From an uncultured Eubacteriales bacterium (GTDB lineage: Bacteria; Bacillota; Clostridia; Oscillospirales; Oscillospiraceae), in NCBI GenBank assembly GCA_934572535.1, contig CAKTLJ010000011.1:1-64000 (forward strand): DNA of 64,000 nt. The letters are read 5' to 3'. Under the pieces are notes generated by a model, which did not search any database, was not told where the DNA came from, and saw nothing but the letters and a program-made list of their open reading frames with translations. Shown here piece after piece: positions 44,608 to 52,942 of this stretch. Made by a program: the position numbers and the translations under genes. Position 1 is the first letter of the stretch, and each line of letters opens with the position of its first letter.

Positions 44608-45225
44608 TTACGCCTCCCAGCCAATGAGGAGGCAGCCGTCCTCGACCGAAATTTCCACGGTCTGACCCTGAAAGTGGTTGCTCACGCCCAGGGGGAAGAA
44701 GGGGGAGAGCGGCGCGCCGCGCAGGGGATACTGCGCGCCGGAGATGGAAACGCCCCGGGCCTCTGCGCCCAGGCAAAAGACCGAGAAGATGCCCTCCTTC
44801 CGGGCGGGGAGGAAGAGCCGGTCGTTTTGGATGGCGGTGAAGACATACCGCGCATCGTAGAGATACCCTCTGGCCCCTGCCTGGGCCAGGTAGGCCAGCG
44901 CCTGGAGGTTGGCCAGGGTGTGGTCCATGCGGCCGCCGGTGCCGCCGTAGAGGTGGAAGACGCGGTGTCCCAGCTCCAGGCCCAGCTTGATGGCCAGCAT
45001 GGTGTCGGTGTCGTCCTTCTCCACGGGGAATTTCTTGGCTTCCAGTTCAGGCGGCAGGTCGTCCAGGGAATCGAAGTCGCCCAGCAGCAGATCGGGCGTC
45101 AGGCCAGCGGCCAGGCAGTGGCGGTAGCCTCCGTCGGCGGCCAGGACGCGGTCTCCGGGTCTTGGGGTCTCCACAAGGCCGAAGAAGGGTCCCGCGCCAA
45201 AAATAAAGCACGCGGCGTTAGACAT
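44608..45225 (-). CDS. thiN: Thiamine pyrophosphokinase
   Basis: This 205-residue enzyme transfers pyrophosphate from ATP to thiamine, giving the cofactor used by transketolase and NifJ in this same window. Marks are VLAADGGYRHCLAAGLTPDLL near residue 27, LGDFDSL, DTDTMLAIKLGLE and the following GGTGGRMDHTLANLQAL. AAAGGAGTC stands nine bases before ATG 45225. It is alone on the minus strand, divergent from the HAD gene. Confidence 0.93.
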   Translation of the reverse strand: MSNAACFIFGAGPFFGLVETPRPGDRVLAADGGYRHCLAAGLTPDLLLGDFDSLDDLPPELEAKKFPVEKDDTDTMLAIKLGLELGHRVFHLYGGTGGRMDHTLANLQALAYLAQAGARGYLYDARYVFTAIQNDRLFLPARKEGIFSVFCLGAEARGVSISGAQYPLRGAPLSPFFPLGVSNHFQGQTVEISVEDGCLLIGWEA

Positions 45226-45286
45226 GGGAACAGACTCCTTTCAAGGGGAACATTGGTCCTCTTTATGGTATCATGTTCTTGCCCGC

Positions 45287-45315
45287 TTGACCAGAGGGCA
45301 ATTCTCTGGTAGACT
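45287..45315 (+). promoter_or_regulatory. Promoter of the HAD phosphatase gene
   Basis: TTGACC (45287-45292), a 17-base spacer ending in TGG, and TAGACT (45310-45315). Confidence 0.75.
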
Positions 45316-45351
45316 AAGCTATCTGAAACACGAAAAAGGGAGGTTGAGACT

Positions 45352-46008
45352 GTGATTCGAGGTGCGATTTTTGACGCGGACGGCACCTTGCTGGACTCGA
45401 TGGGGATGTGGGAGACAGTCGGCGCGCGATATTTGGATTCCCTGGGCATCACGGCCCAGCCCGGGCTGCGGGCCATTCTCTTTCCCATGACGATGGCGGA
45501 GAGCGCCGTCTACCTGAAGGAGACCTACGGGCTTGCCCAAACGCCGCAGGAGATTGTCGACGGCATCAACCACACCATTCGTGACTTTTATCGCCAGGAG
45601 GTGCGGGCGAAGCCCGGCGCGAAGGAATTTCTGGAAGCGCTCCGGGCCAAGGGCGTGGGGATCACGCTGGCCACCAATACGGACCGCTCCCTGATCGTGG
45701 AGGGCCTGGTCACCGTTGGCCTGCTGCCCCTGCTGGACGAGATCTACACCTGCGGAGAGCTGGGGGTCGGGAAGGACCGGCCGGACATCTTCCACCGCGC
45801 CCGGGACCGGATGGGGACCCGCACGGAGGAGACCTGGGTCTTTGAGGACGCGGTCCACTGCGCCAGGACGGCCTTCCAGGCGGGGTATCGCGTGGTCGGC
45901 GTGGCCGACCCCTACAGCGACCAGGAGACGCTGAAGACGTTCAGCCACCTCTACCTGCCCGACCTGACGGACTTTGACGCCTTTTATCAAAAAGCCATCG
46001 AACTGTGA
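45352..46008 (+). CDS. HAD-superfamily hydrolase (beta-phosphoglucomutase-like)
   Basis: This 218-residue protein has HAD motif I FDADGTLLDSMGMW, where the first Asp is the nucleophile. Motif II is GITLATNTDRS near residue 103, the Lys of motif III follows in GVGKDRPD, and the final acidic pair is in VFEDAVHCARTA. The helical cap between residues about 15 and 80 places it in the subfamily of phosphoglycolate phosphatases and beta-phosphoglucomutases. Substrate is not predictable. Translation begins at GTG 45352 after AAAGGGAGGT. Confidence 0.88.
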   Translation: MIRGAIFDADGTLLDSMGMWETVGARYLDSLGITAQPGLRAILFPMTMAESAVYLKETYGLAQTPQEIVDGINHTIRDFYRQEVRAKPGAKEFLEALRAKGVGITLATNTDRSLIVEGLVTVGLLPLLDEIYTCGELGVGKDRPDIFHRARDRMGTRTEETWVFEDAVHCARTAFQAGYRVVGVADPYSDQETLKTFSHLYLPDLTDFDAFYQKAIEL

Positions 46009-46010
46009 AA

Positions 46011-46055
46011 AACATCCCGCCTGCCCGGAGGTTCGCTCCGAGCAGGCGGGATGTT
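46011..46055. terminator. Long hairpin between convergent HAD and GH25 genes
   Basis: AACATCCCGCCTGC pairs with GCAGGCGGGATGTT, with a further CGGAG/CTCCG stem inside. On the minus strand the preceding A run on the plus side gives a T run, so it mainly serves the GH25 transcript. Confidence 0.85.
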
Positions 46056-46058
46056 GGT

Positions 46059-47447
46059 TTATTTCTTGGGGACGAAGTGGATGTTCAGGTCTGCCTTGCC
46101 GTCGATCCCGGGCACGTTGCCGGAGTCTCCGTACTGCCAGATGTCGAAGTGGTAGTAGAAGGAGGGACGGGCGTTGTACTGGGCCAGCCAGAAGGGATAG
46201 TTGATGAGCTTGTTCAGATCCAGGTGGAGGTAGAAGTAGGTCAGGTTGGAGTAGACCATGGACTGATAGCCTGCGGCCTCCACCTCGTCGCAGAAGGCCA
46301 CCGCGCACTGGGTCAGGACCTTGTCGTCCAGGCCTTCGGTGCGCGCGCCGGTGCCGCTGGGGTAGGGCTCCCAGTCAAAGACGATGGGATAGGTGATGGT
46401 ATAGCCCTCCAGCGCGGCCAGACAGTAGCGGGCTTCCTCCGCGCCCTCCTCGGGGGTGATGGCCTGGGAGAAGAAGTACACGCCCACTTCGATGCCGTTG
46501 GCCAGGGCGCCCTTGAGGTTCCGGGTGAAGTATTCGTCCATCACGAGCTTGCCCGTGCCGTAGCCTCGGTAGCCCAGGCGGAGCATGGCGAAGTCCACCC
46601 CGGCGCCCTTGACGGCGGCCCAGTCGATCTTGCCCTGGTAGCGGGAGACGTCAATGCCGATCTTGCAGGTGTAGTCGTCGCTGTCGTAGGTGAGGAAGCC
46701 GTTCTCATTCACCTGGAAGAGGTCGTTGTCATAGGTGTTCTTGGGGATGTCCTCCACGATGTAGACCTTCTTGCCGCGGAAGTAGAAGTAGTCGCCCTGC
46801 GGCTCCGACGGCGCTGCGGGCGGGTCGGGCTCCGACGGCGCTGCGGGTGGATCGGGCTCCTGCGGCCTGGAGGCGACGAACTGATAGGTCCGCAGGATGA
46901 CGGCGCTGATCTCGGCCCGGGTGATGCTGGACTGGGGGAAGAACATCAGCTTGCCGCCCTCGGTCGAGCCGGTGAAGATGCCGTGGTCATAGAGGATCAG
47001 CGCGGCGGCGTCCGTGGTGTCGGAGAAGGGCGTGGCGGTGCCGGTGCGCTTCAGGTCCAGGACCCGCACGATGATCTGCGCGATCTGAAGGCGGTCGATG
47101 GGCTGGTCCAGGGTCAGGGTCATGCCCGAGGGCAGGAAATCGTTCTTGGCAGCCAGGCGGTAATAGCCGCTGGCCCAGTGGGTGGTGGTGGGTGCCTGCT
47201 CCTCATAGCCTGCGGCCAGCAGGATCATTTTCAGGGCTTGTCCCAGGGTCACCGTTCCCTTGGGGGAGAAGGTGGTGGCGGTGGTGCCGTTGATGACGCC
47301 GGACTCATACAGGCTTTTCACGCTCTCATAGTACCAGTCGGAGGTCTTCACGTCGGTGAAGGCCATGGTCTTCGCGGCGGCGGCGGGCACGGCCAGGGAG
47401 ACGAGCAGGGCGCAGAGCAGGAGCAGGGAGATGATTTTCTGTTTCAT
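46059..47447 (-). CDS. Surface-anchored GH25 lysozyme with SLH domains
   Basis: This 462-residue secreted protein has a signal peptide (ISLLLLCALLVSLAVPAAAA), then three SLH domains over about residues 28-200 (FTDVKTSDWYYESVKSLYES first; FSDTTDAAALILYDHG third) that bind wall polymers. A linker with a tandem EPDPPAAPS repeat follows. The C-terminal domain is glycoside hydrolase family 25, with IGIDVSRYQGKIDWAAVKG, DFAMLRLGYRG, FDWEPYPSG (catalytic Asp-Glu region) and DIWQYGDSG. It likely cuts peptidoglycan at the surface, for turnover or division. ATG 47447 follows CGAGGT. An ATG 21 bases upstream lacks a proper Shine-Dalgarno. Last gene of a three-gene unit. Confidence 0.9.
   Translation of the reverse strand: MKQKIISLLLLCALLVSLAVPAAAAKTMAFTDVKTSDWYYESVKSLYESGVINGTTATTFSPKGTVTLGQALKMILLAAGYEEQAPTTTHWASGYYRLAAKNDFLPSGMTLTLDQPIDRLQIAQIIVRVLDLKRTGTATPFSDTTDAAALILYDHGIFTGSTEGGKLMFFPQSSITRAEISAVILRTYQFVASRPQEPDPPAAPSEPDPPAAPSEPQGDYFYFRGKKVYIVEDIPKNTYDNDLFQVNENGFLTYDSDDYTCKIGIDVSRYQGKIDWAAVKGAGVDFAMLRLGYRGYGTGKLVMDEYFTRNLKGALANGIEVGVYFFSQAITPEEGAEEARYCLAALEGYTITYPIVFDWEPYPSGTGARTEGLDDKVLTQCAVAFCDEVEAAGYQSMVYSNLTYFYLHLDLNKLINYPFWLAQYNARPSFYYHFDIWQYGDSGNVPGIDGKADLNIHFVPKK
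46801..46854 (-). repeat. 27-bp tandem repeat coding the EPDPPAAPS linker
   Basis: Two 27-base units (46801-46827, 46828-46854) differ at only two positions and encode two copies of the nine-residue linker unit. Copy number could change without shifting the reading frame. Confidence 0.85.
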
Positions 47448-47464
47448 AGGATACCTCGATCGAA

Positions 47465-48010
47465 TCAAAAACGGTGGGGGAAGAGCTTCGCGCGCAGGCG
47501 ATAGACATACAGGTCGGTCACGCGGGAGAGCATCAGGTCATACAGCAGGAAGGTCACGTTGCCCAGCAGGAGCATACCGGCCAGCAGGGGACCGGTCCAG
47601 CGGGCGGCCTCGGCCTGGAGGTCCGGCGTGGTGAGGACAAAGAGCAGCAGGGCGTACACCAGGCAGATGGCCAGGTTGAAGAGGATCAGCTTGACGACCA
47701 CCCGGGCAGGCTTTTTTTTCAGGTGCTGGAGCTTGGGCCGCAGGATGGGATACCAGCCCAGCAGGAAGAGAAAGAGGAGGGCGGCCTCCTTATCCGGGGC
47801 GAGCAGCAGGCTGAGGATGGACACCGCCAGATAGAGAAGACAGCCGGGCTTGGTCCCCAGCTCCCAGATGACCGGGATGGAGATCGCACCGGCCAGCGCC
47901 GGGCAGGCGTAGGTGGACAGCGGCAGCATGGTGCCGAAGAGCATGACCACGAGCATCAGGGCGGCCAGAACGCCGCAGAGCGCGACGCGGCCGCTGGTTT
48001 TGTTGGGCAT
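47465..48010 (-). CDS. Small multi-pass membrane protein, possibly ECF S-component-like
   Basis: This 181-residue protein has about six hydrophobic stretches, the first starting RVALCGVLAALMLVVMLFGTMLP near the N terminus. The opening motif and the following CPALAGAISIPVIWELG resemble substrate-binding S components of energy-coupling-factor transporters, but no ligand can be named and the match is loose. It sits between the AI-2E-type permease and GH25 genes, with 26- and 17-base gaps, in one transcription unit. GGAGGTGA precedes ATG 48010. Confidence 0.65.
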   Translation of the reverse strand: MPNKTSGRVALCGVLAALMLVVMLFGTMLPLSTYACPALAGAISIPVIWELGTKPGCLLYLAVSILSLLLAPDKEAALLFLFLLGWYPILRPKLQHLKKKPARVVVKLILFNLAICLVYALLLFVLTTPDLQAEAARWTGPLLAGMLLLGNVTFLLYDLMLSRVTDLYVYRLRAKLFPHRF

Positions 48011-48036
48011 GAAAGGGATTCACCTCCGTGGAACGA

Positions 48037-49398
48037 TCATGGGTCGGCGGTGTCATCGGGGTCCTCGTCCGTTTCCGTGGGGGGCGTGGAGCCGTCGTCC
48101 TTGTCGCGCAGCTTGGAGAAGGGGCGCTCCAACCAGCGCTTCAACTGGGACAGATAGCTGTCGTCCCCCTTGAAGAGAGGATAGAACTGGATGCGCTTTG
48201 GCTCGGAGATATGGATGGACCCGTCCTCGTTGCGCCCCACCGCGTGGATATAGTCGTCGGTGGACTCCGGCAGGTTTTTCTTTCGCAGGCGGGAATTGAT
48301 AAACTCCCGCAGCAGATAATAGAAGGAGGCGAAGAGGGGCACGCCCAGGAGCATCCCCCAAAAGCCCATCAGGTGGTTGAAGAGCAGCAGGGAGAAGAGG
48401 ACCCAGAAGGCGGACAGGCCCGTGGAGTCACCCAAGACCTTGGGGCCGATGATGTTGCCGTCCACCTGCTGGAGGATGATGATGAAGATGAGAAAGACCA
48501 GGCACTTGCCCGGGTCGGTCAGCAGCAGGAGGAGGGCGCTGGGGATGGCGCCGAAGAAGGGGCCGAAGACGGGGATGATGTTGGTCACGCCCACGATGAC
48601 GCTGATGAGCATGGGGTAGGGGATGTTGAGGATGGACAGGCCCACGCCGCAGAGGATGCCGATGATGAAGGAGTCGAGCAGCTTGCCGGAGACGAAGCCG
48701 CTGAAGATCTGGTTGATGACCCCCAGGTGCTTCAGGATGGTGTCGCAGGTGCTCTGCTTGCGGCAGAGGGCGAAGAGGAGCTTCTTCCCCTGGCCCACGA
48801 AGCGGTCCCGGCTCATGAGCACGTAGACCATGACGATGATGCCGATGACGAAGTTCAGCAGGCTCTTGGCCACGTCCACCACCCGGCCCAGAAGGCTCAT
48901 CAGGTTGGCGATGAGGTCCCCGCCCACCCAGGCGTTGAACGAGCTGGTGATCTTGGCGGAAATGTCGTCCAGAAAGTCCGTGGACTGCCCGTGGGATTGC
49001 AGGAACTCGGTGAGGTGGTTGAAGGCGTTGCGGATCATCCAGGGCAGATTCTGGACCAAGACCGGCAGGTTCTCCAACAGCTGGGGGATGACGAAGTAGA
49101 TGAAGAGGAAGATCATCAACAGCAGCAGGAAGGTGGCGAAGGCGGTGGAGAGCACCCGGGCGACCCGTTTTTTTACCTTGTGGTAGAGCAGAAAGTGCTC
49201 GGTGAACCGGGTGAGCGGGTAGAGCAGGTAGGCCATGACAAAGCCCAGCACGATGGAGCGCAGGGCGGCCAGGGCCTCCCGGAAGCCGGAGATGACCACG
49301 CCCATGTTCATCAGGAGCAGGCACACAAGACCGATGGAGATGATGGCCAGCAGGACGATGCCGATGAGGGTGAGAATTTTCTTGATGGAGAACCGCAA
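48037..49398 (-). CDS. AI-2E family transporter (YtvI/PerM type)
   Basis: This 453-residue permease has about eight hydrophobic segments in two clusters, with a soluble segment between them. The early IIVLGFVMAYLLYPLTRF equivalent (SIVLGFVMAYLLYPLTRF) and the later GVTNIIPVFGPFFGAIPSAL near residue 291 are hallmark blocks. A C-terminal hydrophilic tail ends in acidic residues. Members export or exchange small molecules or ions, and only some act on autoinducer-2. I chose TTG 49398, six bases after AAAGGAGGG. The upstream extension to 49485 covers the promoter and has no ribosome-binding site. It is the first gene of a three-gene unit. Confidence 0.88.
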   Translation of the reverse strand: MRFSIKKILTLIGIVLLAIISIGLVCLLLMNMGVVISGFREALAALRSIVLGFVMAYLLYPLTRFTEHFLLYHKVKKRVARVLSTAFATFLLLLMIFLFIYFVIPQLLENLPVLVQNLPWMIRNAFNHLTEFLQSHGQSTDFLDDISAKITSSFNAWVGGDLIANLMSLLGRVVDVAKSLLNFVIGIIVMVYVLMSRDRFVGQGKKLLFALCRKQSTCDTILKHLGVINQIFSGFVSGKLLDSFIIGILCGVGLSILNIPYPMLISVIVGVTNIIPVFGPFFGAIPSALLLLLTDPGKCLVFLIFIIILQQVDGNIIGPKVLGDSTGLSAFWVLFSLLLFNHLMGFWGMLLGVPLFASFYYLLREFINSRLRKKNLPESTDDYIHAVGRNEDGSIHISEPKRIQFYPLFKGDDSYLSQLKRWLERPFSKLRDKDDGSTPPTETDEDPDDTADP

Positions 49399-49456
49399 GG
49401 TCCGCCCTCCTTTCAATGGAGCTGGAAGGCAGGAAAAACCTGCCGCATTGCTATAT

Positions 49457-49485
49457 AGTATAGCAAAGGAGGCGGTCGCTTGCAA
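49457..49485 (-). promoter_or_regulatory. Promoter of the AI-2E transporter operon
   Basis: On the minus strand TTGCAA (49480-49485), a 17-base spacer ending in TGC, TATACT (49457-49462). Confidence 0.78.
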
Positions 49486-49566
49486 GAGACAGGAAGGAAG
49501 TGGTAAAAAATTATCGACCGAAGGGGCAAAAGGAAAGGAATTTTGTGAATAAATAGGAAGAAACGG

Positions 49567-49595
49567 TTGCCTGGTAAAAATACATATGATATAAT
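49567..49595 (+). promoter_or_regulatory. Promoter of the NfeD-SPFH pair
   Basis: TTGCCT (49567-49572), a 17-base spacer, and a perfect TATAAT (49590-49595). Confidence 0.8.
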
Positions 49596-49659
49596 GTAGA
49601 AAAGTATAAAATCAGGAAACTAAGCTTATCTACACGCAACGGAAGGGAGGAAGCGGAGT

Positions 49660-50091
49660 TTGAGTTATCCCATGATTTGGCTGGTGCTGCTGATCGCCTT
49701 TGCCGGGATCGAGGGCGTCACGGCGGGCCTGGTGTCCATTTGGTTCTGCGCGGGCAGTTTGGTGGCGCTCTTTGCCTCCTGGATGGGAGGCAGTCTGGCG
49801 GTGCAGATCGGTCTGTTTGCCATTGTTTCGCTGCTGGCCATGGCGGTCATTCGGCCCATGGCGCGGAAGTGGATCGAGCCCAAGACGGAGAAAACCAACG
49901 CGGACCGGATCCTGGAAGCGGAGGCCGTGGTCACGGAGACCATCGACAACCTACAGGCCTCCGGGCAGATCAAAGTCGGCGGGTCCATCTGGACGGCCCG
50001 CTCTGCCAACGGGGACGTGATCCCTGCGGGGACTCTGGTCCAGGTGGAAAGAATAGAAGGCGTCAAAGCCATCGTGGCCGTGCGGCAGTGA
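49660..50091 (+). CDS. NfeD-like membrane protein
   Basis: This 143-residue protein has two or three membrane helices (MIWLVLLIAFAGIEGVTAGLV, then the pair around FCAGSLVALFASWMG and IGLFAIVSLLAMAVI), followed by a small beta-barrel-like soluble domain from about residue 75 to the end (VTETIDNLQASGQIKVGG). NfeD proteins occur next to SPFH genes, as here, and probably form membrane microdomain assemblies with them. Start at TTG 49660 with GGGAGG nine bases upstream. ATG 49672 is an alternative with less good spacing. The next gene follows after 30 bases. Confidence 0.85.
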   Translation: MSYPMIWLVLLIAFAGIEGVTAGLVSIWFCAGSLVALFASWMGGSLAVQIGLFAIVSLLAMAVIRPMARKWIEPKTEKTNADRILEAEAVVTETIDNLQASGQIKVGGSIWTARSANGDVIPAGTLVQVERIEGVKAIVAVRQ

Positions 50092-50121
50092 TCCCGCCGG
50101 AGAAAGGAAAAGGTATCCCCT

Positions 50122-51066
50122 ATGTTAATTGCAGCAATCATGTCAAGGATCGTCATCGTTCTGTTCATCGTTGTCGTTCTCGTCGTGCTGGCCACGTCCA
50201 TCCGGGTGGTCCAGCAGTCCAGCGCATACGTCATTGAGCGCCTGGGCGCCTTCCAGGATGTGTGGGGCGTGGGCCTGCACTTCAAGATCCCCTTCCTGGA
50301 CCGGGTCCGCAAGGTGGTCTCCCTGAAGGAGCAGGTGGCGGACTTCCCGCCGCAGCCCGTCATCACCAAGGACAACGTGACCATGCAGATCGACACCGTT
50401 CTGTATTTCCAGATCACCGACCCGAAGCTTTACGCCTACGGCGTGGAAAACCCCATGAACGCCATCGAGAACCTCACCGCCACCACCCTGCGTAACATCA
50501 TCGGTGAGCTGGAGCTGGACCAGTCCCTGACCTCCCGCGACGTGATCAACGCCCGGATGCGCAGCATCCTGGACGAGGCCACCGACCCCTGGGGCATCAA
50601 GGTCAACCGGGTGGAGCTGAAAAACATCCTGCCGCCCAAGGACATCCAGAATGCCATGGAGAAGCAGATGCGCGCCGAGCGGGAACGCCGCGAAGCCATT
50701 TTGCAGGCCGAGGGCCAGAAGCAGAGTCAGATCCTGGTGGCAGAGGGTGAAAAGGAATCCCGCATCCTCCGGGCAGACGCCGAGAAGCAGGCCCGGATCA
50801 TGGCCGCCGAAGCCGAGGCCGAGGCCATCCTCAAGGTCAACCAGGCCATGGCCGACTCCTTGAAGCTGCTCAACGAAGCCTCTCCCAACGACCAGGTCAT
50901 CAAGCTCAAGTCCCTGGAGGCCTTCCAGTCCGCCGCCAACGGCAAGGCCACCAAGATCATCATCCCCTCCGAGATCCAGGGTCTGGCCGGTCTGGCCGCC
51001 GGCGTGGTGGAGACCGTCAAGAAACCCGAGACGGGGAAGGCCCCCGTCACGCCGCCCAACGCGTAA
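50122..51066 (+). CDS. SPFH/Band 7 (stomatin-like) protein
   Basis: This 314-residue protein anchored by an N-terminal helix (IVIVLFIVVVLVVLATSI) has a Band 7 domain starting VVQQSSAYVIERLGAFQDV. The conserved GVGLHFKIPFLDRV, ITKDNVTMQIDTVLYFQITD and a helix-rich C-terminal half (MRAERERREAILQAEGQ) follow. Such stomatin or QmcA-type proteins oligomerise into cages or microdomains in the membrane. Pairing with the NfeD gene is the common operon layout. GAAAGGAAAAGG precedes ATG 50122. Confidence 0.92.
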   Translation: MLIAAIMSRIVIVLFIVVVLVVLATSIRVVQQSSAYVIERLGAFQDVWGVGLHFKIPFLDRVRKVVSLKEQVADFPPQPVITKDNVTMQIDTVLYFQITDPKLYAYGVENPMNAIENLTATTLRNIIGELELDQSLTSRDVINARMRSILDEATDPWGIKVNRVELKNILPPKDIQNAMEKQMRAERERREAILQAEGQKQSQILVAEGEKESRILRADAEKQARIMAAEAEAEAILKVNQAMADSLKLLNEASPNDQVIKLKSLEAFQSAANGKATKIIIPSEIQGLAGLAAGVVETVKKPETGKAPVTPPNA

Positions 51067-51091
51067 GGCCCCAAGCGCTCGAAAGAAAAAC

Positions 51092-51126
51092 CTGCCCCCG
51101 TCCGAACCAAGTCGGACGGGGGCAGT
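51092..51126 (-). terminator. Terminator between SPFH gene and diacylglycerol kinase gene
   Basis: A perfect 14-bp stem CTGCCCCCGTCCGA/TCGGACGGGGGCAG is followed by a T run on the minus strand only, so it is mainly the end of the minus-strand kinase transcript. Confidence 0.85.
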
Positions 51127-51153
51127 TGACGTAAAGCGGGAAGATACAGCGGG

Positions 51154-52101
51154 TCACGGGGAGCAGAGGCTTCCCGGCAGCACGATCCGGCCCGCCAGGG
51201 GCAGGGCCGTCACCGTGAGGGTTTCCGCCGGGCGGCACTCCCCGTCCACGGTGATGAAGAGGGGGGCGCTTTTGCGGTCCACCACATCCAGCCTGACGGT
51301 CTTGCAGCGGAAGAAGGAGATGACATCCCTGAGCTTGGGGAGGACCTCGCCGTCCTGGATGTGCAGCCCCTTCTGATACAGGGGCAGGAGCTTGGCGATG
51401 CGCAAAAGCCCGGTCTTCCGCACCACCATCACGTCCAGCAGGCCGTCGTCCATGGCGCAGTCCGGGGCCGCCCGGAACCCGCCGCCGTAGTAGCCGCCGT
51501 TGCAGATGGCGGTCATCAGGCACGCCTCCGTGATGGTCGTGCCATCCAGGGTGATCTGCAGCGTTCGCCCCAGAGGTTTCAGCAGGTTTTGCAGGATGGA
51601 CAGCCGATAGGCGGTCTCTCCGCCGCACAGAGGCAGGCGGCGGAACCTGGGGATGCCGTGGGCGATCTGGGCATCCAGCCCGGCAGAGCAGATGGACGCG
51701 CCGACCCCGTACTCCGTGTGGAAGAGGTCGATGTCCCGCTCCTGGCCGTGCAGCTGGTCGGCCAGATCCAGAAAGGCCTCCTTGGGGCCGAAGTTTCGCA
51801 GGAAATCGTTGCCGCTGCCGTAGGGGATACAGCCCACGGCGGCGTTTTTGTAGGGATAGGCGCCGCGCAGCACCTCGTTCAGCGTCCCGTCGCCGCCGAC
51901 GGCGAAGAGGCGCACGTGCTCGCCGGTGCAGGCGTAGGCTTTGGCCAGCTGGACAGCGTGCCCGGCGTGGGTGGTGCGGGTGATGGCGTACTCCGCGCGG
52001 GAAATGCCGGCCCTTTGGACGGCAGCGGCCAGGGCGCGGCCCAGCTCGTCGCTGACGTCCCGGCCTCCCGCCACAGGGTTTACGATAAAAATGCTCTTCA
52101 T
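51154..52101 (-). CDS. Diacylglycerol/lipid kinase (YegS/DgkB type)
   Basis: This 315-residue soluble lipid kinase of the DAGK catalytic family phosphorylates diacylglycerol or a related lipid. Clear marks are FIVNPVAGGRDVSDEL at the start, the nucleotide loop AVGGDGTLNEVLRG near residue 69, IPYGSGNDFLRNFG near residue 92, and the C-terminal VDGECRPAETLTV. GGAGAG stands six bases before the chosen ATG 52101. An ATG six bases further upstream directly abuts the Shine-Dalgarno and is unlikely. It is monocistronic, convergent with the SPFH gene. Confidence 0.92.
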   Translation of the reverse strand: MKSIFIVNPVAGGRDVSDELGRALAAAVQRAGISRAEYAITRTTHAGHAVQLAKAYACTGEHVRLFAVGGDGTLNEVLRGAYPYKNAAVGCIPYGSGNDFLRNFGPKEAFLDLADQLHGQERDIDLFHTEYGVGASICSAGLDAQIAHGIPRFRRLPLCGGETAYRLSILQNLLKPLGRTLQITLDGTTITEACLMTAICNGGYYGGGFRAAPDCAMDDGLLDVMVVRKTGLLRIAKLLPLYQKGLHIQDGEVLPKLRDVISFFRCKTVRLDVVDRKSAPLFITVDGECRPAETLTVTALPLAGRIVLPGSLCSP

Positions 52102-52191
52102 CCACATCTCTCCGTTGGGGCTTGGGAAGAAGCCCGGTGATCTCTGCCCCTATCATATCGTATCCTCGGCCCGCGCGCAAGGAAAAGAGGA

Positions 52192-52218
52192 CGGCCCCTG
52201 CCGGAACTTCCGGCAGGG
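52192..52218 (-). terminator. Terminator of ferritin gene
   Basis: A perfect 11-bp stem GCCCCTGCCGG/CCGGCAGGGGC lies just past the ferritin stop. On the minus strand it is followed by CGTCCTCTTTTCC, a delayed T run. Confidence 0.65.
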
Positions 52219-52245
52219 GCTTGCACAGCGTTCGAAAGGAACCTC

Positions 52246-52758
52246 TTATAAGACCAGGCTGGGGGCGCTGTAGGTGCGCGCGGCCATCTCTGCGTCCAGG
52301 GCGTACAGGCTCTTGGGGTCGGAGCCGAAGAGGTCGAAGCGGCCCAGCAGGTCGTTGGCGTTCTTCTCCTCCTCGCCCTGCTCCTTCACGAACCAGTCCA
52401 GGAACTGGAGGGTGCGGAAGTCGTTGGCCTTGGTGGCCTCGGCGTAGATGGCGTGGATGAGGGAGGTCACATACTCCTCATGCACCAGGGTGGCGGCCAG
52501 GGGATCGCGGAAGTTGGCGAAGTCCTGGTCGGGGGCGTCGATGGCGGTCAGCTTGGGGGCCTCGCCGTTGTTTTGCAGGTAGGTCAGAAAGAGCATGGCG
52601 TGGTCCCGCTCCTCCTGGGCCTGGATCTTGAACCAGTTGCCGAATCCATCCAGATTCTTGGCATAGTAGTAGTTGGAGATGTCGAGATAGAGATAGGCGG
52701 AATACAGCTCTTTATTGATCTGCTGCTCCAGCAGGGAAGCGACTTCACGGTTCAGCAT
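52246..52758 (-). CDS. ftnA: Ferritin
   Basis: This 170-residue non-haem ferritin stores iron in a 24-mer shell. Ferroxidase residues are visible in EQQINKELYSAYLYLDIS (Glu near 17), AQEERDHAMLF (Glu-x-x-His near 50-53), FLDWFVKEQGEEEKNAN (Glu, Gln) and HEEYVTSLIHAIY. Length and spacing fit bacterial FtnA rather than bacterioferritin. GAAAGGAGTTTTTC precedes ATG 52758. Monocistronic, divergent from the hydrolase gene. Confidence 0.95.
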   Translation of the reverse strand: MLNREVASLLEQQINKELYSAYLYLDISNYYYAKNLDGFGNWFKIQAQEERDHAMLFLTYLQNNGEAPKLTAIDAPDQDFANFRDPLAATLVHEEYVTSLIHAIYAEATKANDFRTLQFLDWFVKEQGEEEKNANDLLGRFDLFGSDPKSLYALDAEMAARTYSAPSLVL

Positions 52759-52805
52759 ATGAAAAACTCCTTTCGTCGTGTCGGTCTTTGTCTTTCAGTG
52801 CCTTT

Positions 52806-52811
52806 ACTATA
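52806..52811 (-). promoter_or_regulatory. Extended -10 promoter of ferritin
   Basis: On the minus strand TGC precedes TATAGT. No convincing -35 is present. Confidence 0.5.
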
Positions 52812-52942
52812 GCACGGAAGCGGGGCGTTCTCTGTGATTTTGTCACCGTCTCCAAAAGAACGCGCGTTTGCGCCGCCTCTCTTGACGAAGGGGCTGTCCT
52901 GTGACAGAATGGACAAAAGGATCGAAATAGGAGGGTTTCGCC

